A stretch of 64,000 bases of DNA, taken from assembly GCF_003670115.1 (NCBI RefSeq), contig NZ_QQTY01000002.1:744001-808000 (forward strand), read 5' to 3'. The translations under genes were made by a program, and so were the position numbers. Positions within the stretch are counted from its first letter, which is position 1. Each line of letters starts with the position of its first letter. Below are positions 36,282-45,556 of this stretch, one piece after another. Origin of the DNA: Natronorubrum halophilum (GTDB taxonomy: Archaea > Halobacteriota > Halobacteria > Halobacteriales > Natrialbaceae). The notes beneath the pieces were generated by a model. That model did no database searches. It was not told the DNA's origin and saw only the letters and a list, made by a program, of their open reading frames with translations.

Positions 36282-37853
36282 TCAGTTGATCGGGAGCCAC
36301 TTTCGGAGCGTCGGACTGAACTCGGCGGCCATCTGGGCGTCTTCGTCGGTGAACGCGTTCGTCGCGATCAGCGTGAACGCGTAGGTACCGACGACGACGA
36401 TCGGGAGCACGGCGGCGGTGAGTGCGTCCGACTCGAGGACGTAGACGACGGGGAGGCCGGCGACGATCGCCGGAACGCCGGCGCCGACGATCTTGGCGAA
36501 GTCCCTCGTGAAGGGATGGATGCCGTCGAAGTGGTAGATCTCGACGAGGGTGAGTCCGCCGACGAGAAAGAGCGCGGTCGCGGAGCCGATCGCGGCCCCC
36601 TCGATCCCGACGATGGGGACGAGCACGAACGAGACGACGAGGTTTACGCCGAAGAGCACGAGCGTATTGGCGAAGACGATCCGCGAGTAGCCCAGTCCCT
36701 GTAACAGCGAGCCGTCGGGGCCGCCGAAGGTGACGTTGAACAGGAACGCGCCGGCGAGGAGGACGACGACCAGGTTTGCTTCGGCGTACTGGGGCGTGTA
36801 CAACACCGCGAGGTAGGAACTCGAGCCGAGCGAGAGGAAAATCGCGATCGGCAGCGTGATCCCGGCGATCCAGCGGGCCATGATCCGGAACCGCTGTTCG
36901 ACGAGGTCGATATCGTCCCGCGTTTCGGCGATCAGGGGCTTGAACACGGGCGAGAGGGAGTTGAAGATGATCATCAGTCCCGAGCCGAGCATGTACCCGA
37001 CGCGATAGATGCCGATATCGTCCGAGTTGAGGAAGAAGCCGAGCACGAAGTAATCGACGTGCCCCATCAGAACGAAGACGACGCTGGTCATCGCCAGCGG
37101 GACCGAGTACTTGACGAGCGGGGCCGGTGCAACGAGTTCGATCTCGGCCGTCAGCAGGTCCCAGGCCTTGTAGACGAAGACGGCCGTGCCGATCGTAATC
37201 GCGACGAAGAGGCCGACGACGTAGCCGACGATGAGTCCGAGCAGCCCGTAGCCGACGAGCAGGAGGCCCGCGGTAACGGCGAATCTGACGGTCGGACGAA
37301 CCAGATCGCGCATGATGACCCGGTACTGGAGTTTCTTGATACTGTAGTAGGAGGTCAACAGGACGTTGTAGACCGCCAGCATGGGAATCGTGACAGACAG
37401 GAACAGGAGTGCGATCCGCATCGCCGGCTCCTGAAAGAGGTCGCCGATGTACCCGGCGCTGAGGGCGAGCGCGCCCGCAACCAGCGACGAGGTGACGAGG
37501 ACGGTCGCGGTCACCTGCACGATCACGCCCTTCGCCTTCCCGCGCTCGCCGTCGGCTAGATACTGCGGAACGAAGTAGTCGATCGCCAGCGGCAGGCCGA
37601 GGTTCGCAAAGACCTGCATGAACAGGATCACCGAGGTCGCCAGCACGAACAGCCCGTAGACCGAGGGGCTGACGTATCGGGTCATCAGCATGACGATCGC
37701 GAAACCGAAAGCCCCCTTCATGACGTTCCCGACGAACGTGATGCTCCCTTGCTTTGCGAGCGTGGAGACGCCTTCGTCGCGGTCGGATTCCGAACCGGAG
37801 TTGGGACCGGGTTCTAGACCGTCGCGGTCGGGGTTCGGATCTGGCTCAGTCAT
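36282..37853 (-). CDS. Polysaccharide biosynthesis flippase (Wzx/RfbX-like)
   Basis: 523 residues from ATG 37853 (MTEPDPNPDRDGLEPG). After an acidic 35-residue lead, 12-14 helices follow. TLAKQGSITFVGNVMKGAFG and RYVSPSVYGLFVLATSV are the standard N-terminal motifs of the oligosaccharide flippase family. Translocates lipid-linked sugars for surface glycans or S-layer glycosylation. No glycosyltransferases lie next to it, so it is an isolated copy. The C-terminus (AEFSPTLRKWLPIN) is cytosolic. Confidence 0.88.
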   Translation of the reverse strand: MTEPDPNPDRDGLEPGPNSGSESDRDEGVSTLAKQGSITFVGNVMKGAFGFAIVMLMTRYVSPSVYGLFVLATSVILFMQVFANLGLPLAIDYFVPQYLADGERGKAKGVIVQVTATVLVTSSLVAGALALSAGYIGDLFQEPAMRIALLFLSVTIPMLAVYNVLLTSYYSIKKLQYRVIMRDLVRPTVRFAVTAGLLLVGYGLLGLIVGYVVGLFVAITIGTAVFVYKAWDLLTAEIELVAPAPLVKYSVPLAMTSVVFVLMGHVDYFVLGFFLNSDDIGIYRVGYMLGSGLMIIFNSLSPVFKPLIAETRDDIDLVEQRFRIMARWIAGITLPIAIFLSLGSSSYLAVLYTPQYAEANLVVVLLAGAFLFNVTFGGPDGSLLQGLGYSRIVFANTLVLFGVNLVVSFVLVPIVGIEGAAIGSATALFLVGGLTLVEIYHFDGIHPFTRDFAKIVGAGVPAIVAGLPVVYVLESDALTAAVLPIVVVGTYAFTLIATNAFTDEDAQMAAEFSPTLRKWLPIN

Positions 37854-37973
37854 GCGAGTTGGTTCCTCCGTGCGGTCGTGTCCGTCCTCGCGCCCGTCGG
37901 CGCACCGGTCCGCGCTCACTCGCGAACCGTTCGAACGAGTCGATCCGGCGTTTCGAGGCTGTGCTCGTGGCCA

Positions 37974-38363
37974 TCAGACCCCCGTCGCTGGCTCGAGTTC
38001 GTACGTCGCGACGGCGGCCGCATCCGCACCGAATCGGGGAAACTCGACGTCGAACGGCCACTCCTCGTCCTCCGGGTCGTCCACGTCGACGCTCTCGATG
38101 ACGCTCTCGAGTTCCTCGCCCTCCTCGTCGAAGAACGTCGCCCGGATCTCGATGTAGCTGAGCGTTCTCTCGCCGGCGTTCCTGACGACGCCCCAGACGA
38201 CCACGCGTTCGTCTTCGGTGCCCGGGTTCTCCCGAACGAGGTCGTCCCAGACGATCTCGACGTCGCCCGGTTCGGTGATCTCCTCGCCGTTGTCTTCGAG
38301 AAACTCGAGACAGCCCGAAAACGGAACGAGGACGGCAAGCGAGAGAAACGCACGACGGTGCAT
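37974..38363 (-). CDS. FxLYD-like secreted lipoprotein
   Basis: 129 residues. MHRRAFLSLAVLVPFSGC is a signal peptide with lipobox cysteine 18. A single beta-sandwich follows: VVVWGVVRNAGERTLSYIEI, RATFFDEEGEELES, and a final DVEFPRFGADAAAVATYELE. This order matches FxLYD-type extracellular domains that support protein or membrane contact. It lies 120 bp upstream of the flippase gene on the same strand and may share a transcript. 38364-38625 holds the thi4 upstream region. Confidence 0.72.
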   Translation of the reverse strand: MHRRAFLSLAVLVPFSGCLEFLEDNGEEITEPGDVEIVWDDLVRENPGTEDERVVVWGVVRNAGERTLSYIEIRATFFDEEGEELESVIESVDVDDPEDEEWPFDVEFPRFGADAAAVATYELEPATGV

Positions 38364-38625
38364 CTGGCTACTGTAGACGAGGCTGATCCTTCAGCGTTCG
38401 GGTATCATTGCAACTGAAAGTATAGCAGCCGCTATCGAACTCGAATCGGACCCGCGGGTCGCGTTTCGGGACCGACTCGAGCACCCACCTTCCGAGCGGG
38501 AGCCGGCCACGGCGTCGATACCGAGGACGAACGCTCTCCGACGATTACGCTGTTATCCGTCGAAAAACGGTTTGAAAGTCGAATATTCAGCTATCGAGCA
38601 TCACGACAGACTTTTCACCACCGGA

Positions 38626-38635
38626 TCCTACCACC
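38626..38635 (+). promoter_or_regulatory. Candidate ThiR-binding motif before thi4
   Basis: TCCTACCACC ends 7 nt before ATG 38643, at the predicted transcript start (TATA-like GACTTTTC about 30 nt upstream of the ATG). The same ten bases precede thiR (48620-48629) at nearly the same distance. ACCACC also occurs once more 11 bases upstream (about 38617). A role as operator is inferred. Confidence 0.45.
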
Positions 38636-38642
38636 TAGTTGT

Positions 38643-39572
38643 ATGAGCGACTTCGAACAGTTCAGTCAGGTCGGCGAAGCCGACGTAACGCGCGCAATCG
38701 GACAGGAGTGGACCGAGGAGTTCATGGACTTCTCGGACTCGGACGTCATCATCGTCGGCGGCGGCCCCTCGGGGCTGACGGCCGCGAAGGAACTCTCCGA
38801 GCGCGGCGTGAAGGTCATGGTCGTCGAGAAGAACAACTACCTCGGCGGCGGCTTCTGGCTCGGGGGTTTCCTGATGAACAAGGTGACCGTCCGCGACCCG
38901 GCCCAGCGGGTCCTCGACGAACTCGAGGTCTCCTACAAACAGTCCCAGGATAGCGAGGGGCTCTACGTCGCGAACGGGCCCGAGGCCTGTTCCGGGCTGA
39001 TCAAGGCCTCCTGCGACGCCGGCGCGAAGATGCAGAACATGACCGAGTTCACGGACATCGTCATCCGCGAGAACCACCGCGTCGGCGGCATCGTCATGAA
39101 CTGGACGCCCGTCCACGCGCTGCCTCGAGAGATCACCTGCGTCGACCCGATCGCCGTCGAGGCGGATCTGGTCATCGACGCGACGGGCCACGACGCGATG
39201 GCGGTCACCAAACTCAACGAGCGCGGCGTCCTCGACGCGCCCGGTATTCAGGACGCGAAAGAGCGCGGTCAGGTCATGGATCAGACCGATTCGGACACCT
39301 ACGGCGCGCCCGGCCACGACTCGCCCGGCCACGACTCGATGTGGGTCGGCGAAAGCGAGGACGCCGTCGTCGAACACACCGGACTCGTCCACGAGGGCTT
39401 GATCGCCACCGGGATGGCCACCGCGACGACCTACGGCCTCCCGCGAATGGGGCCGACGTTCGGTGCCATGCTCGTCTCGGGCAAGCGCGCCGCACAGGTC
39501 GCACTCGACGAACTCGAGGTCGACGCCGCCCCCGTCGAACTGACCTCGCGGGCAACACCCGCAGACGACTAA
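38643..39572 (+). CDS. thi4: Thiazole synthase Thi4 (ADP-thiazole forming)
   Basis: 309 residues. Builds the thiazole half of thiamine from NAD and glycine. FAD/NAD-binding motif [20 protein letters not shown], then [16 protein letters not shown]. The sulfur-donor position has a cysteine: Cys166 in [12 protein letters not shown], matching the haloarchaeal and yeast suicide-type enzyme rather than the His of methanogen Thi4. [17 protein letters not shown] and the C-terminal [16 protein letters not shown] are family hallmarks. Isolated gene. Control by ThiR (47711-48610) is likely. Confidence 0.93.
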   Translation: MSDFEQFSQVGEADVTRAIGQEWTEEFMDFSDSDVIIVGGGPSGLTAAKELSERGVKVMVVEKNNYLGGGFWLGGFLMNKVTVRDPAQRVLDELEVSYKQSQDSEGLYVANGPEACSGLIKASCDAGAKMQNMTEFTDIVIRENHRVGGIVMNWTPVHALPREITCVDPIAVEADLVIDATGHDAMAVTKLNERGVLDAPGIQDAKERGQVMDQTDSDTYGAPGHDSPGHDSMWVGESEDAVVEHTGLVHEGLIATGMATATTYGLPRMGPTFGAMLVSGKRAAQVALDELEVDAAPVELTSRATPADD

Positions 39573-39793
39573 GACGGCCCGTCGTACCGATTTCCCGGCG
39601 CAACCGCGGGACGTTCGACGGTGCGTCGTAACTGACGGACAACGGTCCGTATGAACGCCGCGTCTCGAGTCGCTGGTCGCCCGATCGGATCGACACCGGG
39701 CCGCAGGCGCGGGGCGATCGCTCGCTCGAGTTTTTGGCGATACAGTTCAACAACAAAAGAAATTATTTCTATCCGTAATCGAGAGGGTACGTC

Positions 39794-39856
39794 ATGACGG
39801 ACCGAGGACCGACGATCGTTCTCCGACCGACGCGCGGGGTGACCGCGACCGAATGA
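39794..39856 (+). CDS. Possible 20-residue leader peptide coupled to the AAA gene
   Basis: ATG 39794 to TGA 39854-39856 encodes MTDRGPTIVLRPTRGVTATE. A TATA-like AAATTATTTC lies about 30 nt before the ATG, so the transcript would be leaderless at this codon. Its stop overlaps the next ATG (ATGA at 39853-39856), suggesting translational coupling. It may instead be a chance ORF. 39573-39793 otherwise shows only this promoter. Confidence 0.35.
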   Translation: MTDRGPTIVLRPTRGVTATE

Positions 39857-41581
39857 TCTCCGAGAGGATCGAAACCGACCGATCGTTACCGCCCGCCGGA
39901 GCGATCAGCCACGCGCTCGAGTCCCACGCCGCGAGGGCGGTCGGTCCCGACGCACGACTCACCAGACTCCACCGCGTCTTCTACCCGGTGTTCAGAGTCG
40001 AGTACCGCTACAGCGGGTCCGGCGGACTTCCCTGGAGCGACCGAACCGACCGCGGCGCGACGCTGCTCGACGGTCTCTGGTCGGACAACCACGCCGCCCT
40101 CCAGCGGTATCGGTCGGGTACCGACTCCACCGAAACCGTCTCGCTCGAACCGTACGACTTCGGCCACGACGAGGCGGGGCTGGGCCGAACGGTGTTGCTC
40201 GACTTCCAGGTGTCGACCCAGCAGGCCCGACGACTGCTCCCCGAGCGACTCAAGGACGTCGCCGAGTCGGCGGCGTTCGGGGACCCGGAATCGATCACGG
40301 CCTCCTTCGCCGATCAACTGCGCGAGACGTTCGGCCTTCCGGCCGATCTCGACCCCGGCTCGTTTCAGGGGATCACCGACGTGACGCGGGTCTATCTACC
40401 GTTCTGGGTCTGCGAGGTGTATCGGCCCGACGAGCGCGACCTCATCGGTGCCGTCCGGGACCGCGCGGACACACGAGCGGACGGCGACTCCCGTCACGAG
40501 TGGCTGTCCGCGTTCTTCCGCGAGGACAAGAGTCGCCTCGCGCGGTACACGCACTCGTCGATCCGCCGAACGACCGAACCGAGCGACGCTTCCGGGCGGG
40601 ACGACCGCGACGACACCGACGACGGTGGAGCCACGTCCCCGGCGGACACGTCCGACGAAGTCGACGACAGCGGTTCCGAGGCCGACGACCGGAAAATCGA
40701 AGATCGATCGTCGGAGGACTCGACCTCCCCCGGAAACGACGCCGCGGAGCGGCGAGCGGATCGAGACGACGCGGTACAGCCCGAGGAGGCGGACCTCGAC
40801 GCCGAGACGCTCGTCGATCCGAGTCCGGACCGCTGTTTCGGCGACGTCGGCGGGATGATCGAGTTAGAGCAGACGCTTCGCCGGTCCGTCGTCGGTCCCG
40901 TCCAGCGGTCCGACGAGTTCCGCGAGTACGGGCTCGAAAACCTACGTCGCCGGCGCGCTCGCGGGCGAACTCGGGGTCGCCTTCCTCGACGTCTCGCCCG
41001 CGGAGTTGACGAGCAAGTGGATGGGCAAACCCGCACAGAACGTCGCCGACCTCTTCGAAATCGCTCGGCAGAACGCTCCGTGTCTGGTCTTCGTAGACGA
41101 ACTCGACGCCATTGCCGGCACTCGCGGCGGCCACGACGGCGCGAGCCAGCGCCAGATGGTCAACCAGTTGTTGACCGAACTCGAGGCCCTCGACGGGGAG
41201 GTCGTCGTCGTCGCGGCGACGAACCGCCTCGAGGACGTCGACGACGCGGTGTTACGGTCCGGTCGCTTCGACGAGCGCGTCGAGGTTCGCCCGCCGGACG
41301 CTTCCGCACGAAAGGCCATTCTCGAGGTCCACCTCGGGGAACGGCCCGTCGTCGACGACTGCGACTGGAGCGAGATCGTCGACCGCACCGACGGGTACGC
41401 TGCGAGCGACCTCGCCTTGCTGGCGGACAACGCGGCCCGTCGCGCGATGCACGACGGCGACCCCGTCCGAGAACGACACCTCCTCGAGGCGGCGTCGGAG
41501 CTGTCCTCGAGCCTCGCGACGGCCGGCGAGCAGGCTACCGCCGCCGGGGTCTCCGATCGGCGATCCGACACCTGGTACTAA
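39853..41581 (+). pseudogene. AAA ATPase gene lacking the Walker A segment, frame broken
   Basis: The first frame (from ATG 39853) carries an N-terminal domain to about residue 240, an acidic low-complexity linker (about 245-325), and the lead-in FGDVGGMIELEQTL to REYGLE of a CDC48-like ATPase. At about 40935-40939 homology jumps to the next frame as KTYVAGALAGELGVAFLDVS, then WMGKPAQNVADLF, Walker B CLVFVDELDAIAG, sensor VVVVAATNRLED and arginine finger RSGRFDERVEV, to stop 41579-41581. The region that should encode GPPGTGK is absent. So a small deletion, not a multiple of three, removed the ATP site. It is a decayed gene or an assembly gap. Confidence 0.75.
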
Positions 41582-41599
41582 CGAACCGGCTCGGTGAGC

Positions 41600-41644
41600 G
41601 CCACTCCGGCTCTCTTGAAACCTTCTGAGAGTGACAGGAGTGGC
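41600..41644. repeat. Inverted repeat after the AAA gene
   Basis: GCCACTCC (41600-41607) pairs with GGAGTGGC (41637-41644), and inside it CTCTC pairs with GAGAG. This hairpin lies 18 bases after the AAA stop and could end its transcript or be an element end. It marks the left side of an AT-richer stretch. 41645-41802 holds the promoter of the next gene. Confidence 0.5.
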
Positions 41645-41802
41645 ATAGTGAATATAGAGGAGGAGTTCAGCACAGCGACCCGGTTTATTTCATGGAGAGT
41701 CCAATAGATACGGCGTTCAGTAGCTATGCCTGTCGAGCGCTTCGAGAAGGGTCAAAAATCGGATTGTCCCTGGGAAAGTATTTATTTGCATGCCAAATCA
41801 GA

Positions 41803-42384
41803 ATGAATATGAAACGACGTACGTTCGTTGCGGGCACTGGAATCGCTTTCTCTCTGACCGTCACTGGCTGTCTTGATGAGGTTTCCACTTCCAGAACGCC
41901 TGATGGCAATGATGACGCTACTGAAGATTCCAACGAGCAAAACGACGAGACGGGTAGCCAGCCAGTTGACGACGACTCGTACACCTACGACGAATCGAGG
42001 CACGACCCGATATTTGTAGAGAACACGATAGAGACGGAGATCGTCGTGGAATTACACGTCGAACGGAAATCCGATGAAAAAGTCCTCATCGATAACGTGT
42101 ACGCCGTCCCCCCAGAAACGGGGATTGAGATTCCAGATATTGCCAAGGTAGGGAACGAATATACAATCACAGCCAAATATAACGAAATGGTTGATACGTT
42201 TGACTGGAAGGTTCCTACATGCGCTCATGTGGATGGGCCTGAAGTGGGTGGCGAGGATGCTCTCGGGGTAAAAATAATCGACGATGAGCCACATATTTTT
42301 AGTACCCCTTGTGATGTGGCAGGCGCAGGAGACGATCTAGATTTGACGTACAGTGATCACGAGAAGTACGTGAAAGATACATAG
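41803..42384 (+). CDS. Secreted lipoprotein of unknown function
   Basis: 193 residues from ATG 41803 (or 41809). MKRRTFVAGTGIAFSLTVTGC is a signal with lipobox cysteine. A Ser/Asp/Asn/Glu-rich linker leads to a small beta domain (ENTIETEIVVELHVERKSDE, EYTITAKYNEMVDTFDWKVP). A conserved-looking Cys pair follows (PTCAHVDG, STPCDVAG). A TATA-like AGTATTTATT about 25 nt upstream sets the start, so the longer frame from 41692 is rejected. Codon use is less GC-rich than its neighbours. Related haloarchaeal lipoproteins exist; no function can be given. Confidence 0.65.
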   Translation: MNMKRRTFVAGTGIAFSLTVTGCLDEVSTSRTPDGNDDATEDSNEQNDETGSQPVDDDSYTYDESRHDPIFVENTIETEIVVELHVERKSDEKVLIDNVYAVPPETGIEIPDIAKVGNEYTITAKYNEMVDTFDWKVPTCAHVDGPEVGGEDALGVKIIDDEPHIFSTPCDVAGAGDDLDLTYSDHEKYVKDT

Positions 42385-42705
42385 TGGAGCGGTATCTGCT
42401 CCCTCTGTACTGAGCGTTCGCCCCCTTCGCGTTGAACGCGCTCTACGGAGTGCTCCGTTCGCGCTATCTACTCATCTGAGCGTTCTACCAGAATACGTAT
42501 GGGAACAGCGTGCGAGATACAGGGTCTATCGCCGGCATATTGGAGAGAGCGTTATAGAGCGACTCCAGCGTGCCTGATAGGTCACCTGCTGATTCGCTCA
42601 GTGTGGGAAATTATGGTACCGCGTCGGCGGATCGTTTTCAGCGTTCGTAGAGACCAGCGTAAAGAATGCAGTAGAAAGAGGTAGTAACACGACATCGGGT
42701 TGTCG
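42385..42705. other. Intergenic region with a hairpin, no convincing gene
   Basis: 321 AT-richer bases. A hairpin at 42438-42464 (GCGC outer arms, ACGGAG-tg-CTCCGT inner stem) lies 54 bases after the lipoprotein stop and may be its terminator. A 61-codon ORF at 42499-42684 is Arg-rich with no start signal and is not accepted. Confidence 0.5.
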
Positions 42706-42879
42706 TTAGACGACTTGCATATGTTCGTTCTGGAGTTCGTCCTCCGTGTACTCTTGCCCGTGAACCTCCTGCATGTGTTTTTGGGCCAGTTCGACCGCCT
42801 CTTCTTCGTTTTCCGATTGAATGATGAATCGACACGTATCCGAGACCGATTCACAATCGAGTTTGTGCGCTTGTGCCAT
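42706..42879 (-). CDS. DUF1059 family small protein
   Basis: 57 residues from ATG 42879 (MAQAHKLDCESVSDTCRFII). DCESVSDTCRFIIQSENEEE and AQKHMQEVHGQEYT match the DUF1059 pattern, in which two Cys and a late His pair may hold a metal. A 17-residue upstream extension is not part of the family. Function unknown. It stands alone in the AT-richer islet. Confidence 0.8.
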   Translation of the reverse strand: MAQAHKLDCESVSDTCRFIIQSENEEEAVELAQKHMQEVHGQEYTEDELQNEHMQVV

Positions 42880-43240
42880 GGAGTCTCTCCCCGTTCTACC
42901 AGTTCTGTTAGCGCTCGATAATGTGTGCAATGATACCGAGCACCAAGACTACTACTCCAATACAGTACTTAGTTGTATTTGGGAAGGCGGGTTACAACTA
43001 CGCAGAGAATCCAGCAATCGTCCGTCCATCGGAGTACACACAGTTCCGTGATCGAGCGGATCTTCTATCAGAGCCTTACTCGAGATGATCCTGCCTGGCA
43101 CCGTTTGAAAGTACCGAGTACGCGCCCCGTATTCAGCATGGCCTCGAGGTACTGTCAGCGAATGTCGAGTTCAACGGAGCCGCCGCTACCACACTGCACG
43201 AATCCACACTATTTTCGCGGTGCAAGCGCAGGATTCGGGT
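42880..43240. other. Intergenic region with a possible gene remnant
   Basis: 361 bases. On the minus strand about 42919-42981 reads, in one frame, FPNTTKYCIGVVVLVLGI followed by IAHIIER and a stop. This looks like the membrane end of a small haloarchaeal membrane protein, but an in-frame stop lies just upstream and there is no start codon. It may be a remnant. A TATA-like ACTATTTT at 43208-43215 serves the next gene. Nothing else seen. Confidence 0.4.
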
Positions 43241-44143
43241 ATGAACCTCGTCGTTACCGGTGCAACCGGCGGTGCGGGTAGCTGGGTCGTCGATCACTTC
43301 GCGAGCGCGGGCCACGATGTCGTCGGTATCGACCTCGAGCGGCCGCCGCGCGAGCCCGAGAACGCGACCTTCCTCGCGGCCGATCTCGCCGAGCAGGGAC
43401 AGGCGTGGGAGGCCGTCCTCGATTCGGACCCGGACGCGGTGATCCACTTCGCGGGGGTTCCGCGGATGGGGATCGCGTCCGGCACCGAGACGTTTCTGAA
43501 CAACGTCTCGAGCACCTACCACGTCTTCGAGGCCGCGGGTCGGGCCGGTGCGGACGTGATCTGGTCCTCGAGCGAGAGCCTGTACGGAATGCCGTTCGCC
43601 GCGGAGCCGTTCCTACCGGAGTACCTGCCGATCGACGAGGCGCATCCGATGCGACCGGAAGACGGCTACGGGGCCTCGAAACTCGTCGGCGAGGAACTGG
43701 CCGCGAAGACGGTCCGAAAGCACGGGGTTTCGGTCGCCTCGATCCGTCCCTCGTGGATCCAGTACCCCGGCGAGTATCGGGCGACCGACGGCAACGACGC
43801 GTTCGATCCTCGGACGGCCGAGCCCAGCGGCAATTTCTGGTCGTACGTCGACGTGCGCGACGTCGTCTCGATCGTCGACGCCGCCGTCGATGCGGTTCTC
43901 GAGGGCGATATCGACGGCCACGAAGCCTACCACGCGATGGCCGCGGAGAACTATCTCGGACGCCCCACCGTCGAGGTGATCGAAGCCGTCTTCGGTGATC
44001 TCCCCGATGACTGCTCGCTCGAGGGCGAACAGTCGGCGTTCTCGACGGCGAAGGCGCGGACGGAACTGGGCTGGGAGCCCGAACACTCCTGGCGCGAGGC
44101 GGAAGACGAGACCGTCGACGGACCGGCGTTTCTGGAGGGGTAA
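43241..44143 (+). CDS. NAD-dependent epimerase/dehydratase (extended SDR)
   Basis: 300 residues from ATG 43241 (MNLVVTGATGGAGSWVVDHF). The extended SDR fold shows the TGATGGAGSWV nucleotide motif, the Ser of WSSSESLYG, and the catalytic YGASKLVGEE. The C-terminal half holds the sugar-binding SIRPSWIQYPGEY. The substrate is probably a nucleotide sugar or sugar acid. A TATA-like ACTATTTT about 29 nt upstream supports a leaderless start. No sugar pathway genes adjoin. Confidence 0.85.
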   Translation: MNLVVTGATGGAGSWVVDHFASAGHDVVGIDLERPPREPENATFLAADLAEQGQAWEAVLDSDPDAVIHFAGVPRMGIASGTETFLNNVSSTYHVFEAAGRAGADVIWSSSESLYGMPFAAEPFLPEYLPIDEAHPMRPEDGYGASKLVGEELAAKTVRKHGVSVASIRPSWIQYPGEYRATDGNDAFDPRTAEPSGNFWSYVDVRDVVSIVDAAVDAVLEGDIDGHEAYHAMAAENYLGRPTVEVIEAVFGDLPDDCSLEGEQSAFSTAKARTELGWEPEHSWREAEDETVDGPAFLEG

Positions 44144-44203
44144 CGCGGAACCGTTCGAACGCGACCGCAAGCGTTTCACTTTATGGTACCACTAGGTAGT
44201 AGC

Positions 44204-44964
44204 ATGGCCGATCGAGTGATTCTATACCGCGCCCCGACGACCGTCGCCGACGTCGATGCGATCGGCGACTGGCTCGAGTCCCGAATCGACGCGTCGGTGA
44301 CGGTTCGCGACCGCTTTCTCGACGTTCACCGGACCGACGAACTCGCCGAACGCTTCGCCGAAGCGAGGGTTACCTCGCCCTACGAGCGGTCGACGGGGAA
44401 CGCGATGCTCGGCACGATTCGGTACGAAGAACGCGCGCTCGAGGCCCCCGAACGCGAGGGTGGCGTGCTCTACGACGGCATCCAGATCCAGCGGGCGCTC
44501 AACAGCGCGGTTCCGGGGGACGAGCGCGGCCTCGAGACGCTCCACGTGCCGATTCTGGATCGAGCGATCGGCACGTGGGGCGATCACGACGGCCGATGGC
44601 ACAAGCGGGTGTCCGTCCTCGGACAGCCGGCGCTGGTGTCGGTCCCGGGACTCTACGAGGCCCCGCAAAGCCCGAGGCGTACTACAGAGAAAAACAGCGC
44701 CACGCGCTGCTGTCGGGCGACGCGCCGCCGCGGGAGGTCCTCGAGAATCGGGTCGACGGCGAGTTTCTGGTCGCGGACGACCCTCGAACGACCGACGCGC
44801 TGAAGGGGTACGTTCTGCAGGCCGTCCACTACCTCGAGACCGGCGAGGCGTTCTGCGATCGGGAGGCGTGTCGCCTCTACAACGCGCACTACCACGAGGA
44901 ACTGATCGACGCCCAGTTGCGCGACCCCCAGTTCTGTCCGTCGCACGCTCGAGCGTACGAGTAG
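44204..44964 (+). pseudogene. Conserved archaeal protein, frameshifted
   Basis: ATG 44204 (MADRVILYRAPTTVADVDAI) starts a frame with a first domain to about residue 153 ending VSVPGLYEAP. Homology then continues one frame over as KPEAYYREKQRHALLSG to the C-terminus CDREACRLYNAHYHEELIDA and QFCPSHARAYE, stop 44962-44964. One extra base near 44660-44665 (CCCCGCAAAG, expected CCCCGGCAAAG) would restore about 253 residues. Cys and His in the last 40 residues suggest a metal site. The family is archaeal and uncharacterised; I do not name it. A TATA-like TTCACTTTAT lies upstream. Confidence 0.65.
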
Positions 44965-45073
44965 GGCCGGAGCAGCGCCCGAATGGGATCGAACGGTGTC
45001 GCGAATTCGCACGCCGGAGCCGGGATTGCCAGAACCGGAGCCCTCTTTTGCGCCAGTCGGTTTTGACGACACA

Positions 45074-45484
45074 ATGGCTTCGCCCTTCACCGTCGACGTC
45101 CCCGTTCGGTATCGCGACCTCGACCCGCTGAACCACGTCAACCACGCCGTCTACGCGAGCTACCTCGAGGCGTCCCGCACCGACTATCTCGAGGATATCG
45201 TCGGGATCGCCGCCGAGAACATCTCCTTCGTCATCGCGAACCTCGATATCGACTACGACCGTCCGATCACCATGGGCGACGATCCCACCGTTGCGCTGTG
45301 GGTTCCTCGACTCGGCGACTCGAGTTGCACCATGGAGTACGAGATTCGCGTCGACGGCGAGGTGGCCGCGACGGCCGAGACGACCATGGTTCATATCGAT
45401 CCCGAGACGAAACGACCGTCGCCGCTTCCCGAGGAGATTCGCCGGCCGATCGCGGCGTACGAGGGCCTCGAAGTCACGGCCTAA
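45074..45484 (+). CDS. Acyl-CoA thioesterase (hot-dog fold, YbgC/4HBT type)
   Basis: 136 residues from ATG 45074 (MASPFTVDVPVRYRDLDPLN). Hydrolyses acyl-CoA thioesters. The motif RYRDLDPLNHVNHAVYASYLE holds the catalytic Asp and the hot-dog helix. VIANLDIDYDRPI and TTMVHIDPETKRPSPLPEEI complete the single domain. The upstream in-frame extension to 44996 has no similarity. Separate from the neighbours by about 70-110 bp each side. Confidence 0.88.
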   Translation: MASPFTVDVPVRYRDLDPLNHVNHAVYASYLEASRTDYLEDIVGIAAENISFVIANLDIDYDRPITMGDDPTVALWVPRLGDSSCTMEYEIRVDGEVAATAETTMVHIDPETKRPSPLPEEIRRPIAAYEGLEVTA

Positions 45485-45556
45485 CGTTCGGCGGGGTATC
45501 CGCTCCTGTGCTGCCGGGAGCACCACTTTACGTGTCGGCCTCGAAGGTCCGTTCCG

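Noticed and set aside
38408-38420. AACTGAAAG resembling the MITE-like terminal repeat
   Set aside because: Only nine bases match and no second end is present.
38581-38588. GAATATTC palindrome upstream of thi4 as operator
   Set aside because: Eight bases only, AT-rich like a TATA element, and not found before thiR. The shared TCCTACCACC is the better candidate.
38364-38642. TPP riboswitch before thi4
   Set aside because: The conserved thi-box bases are not seen, and haloarchaeal thiamine genes are known to use ThiR. Only the short leader before the ATG would be transcribed.
42499-42684. 61-codon ORF in the AT-richer islet
   Set aside because: Arg-rich, no promoter spacing or motif, and outside codon bias.
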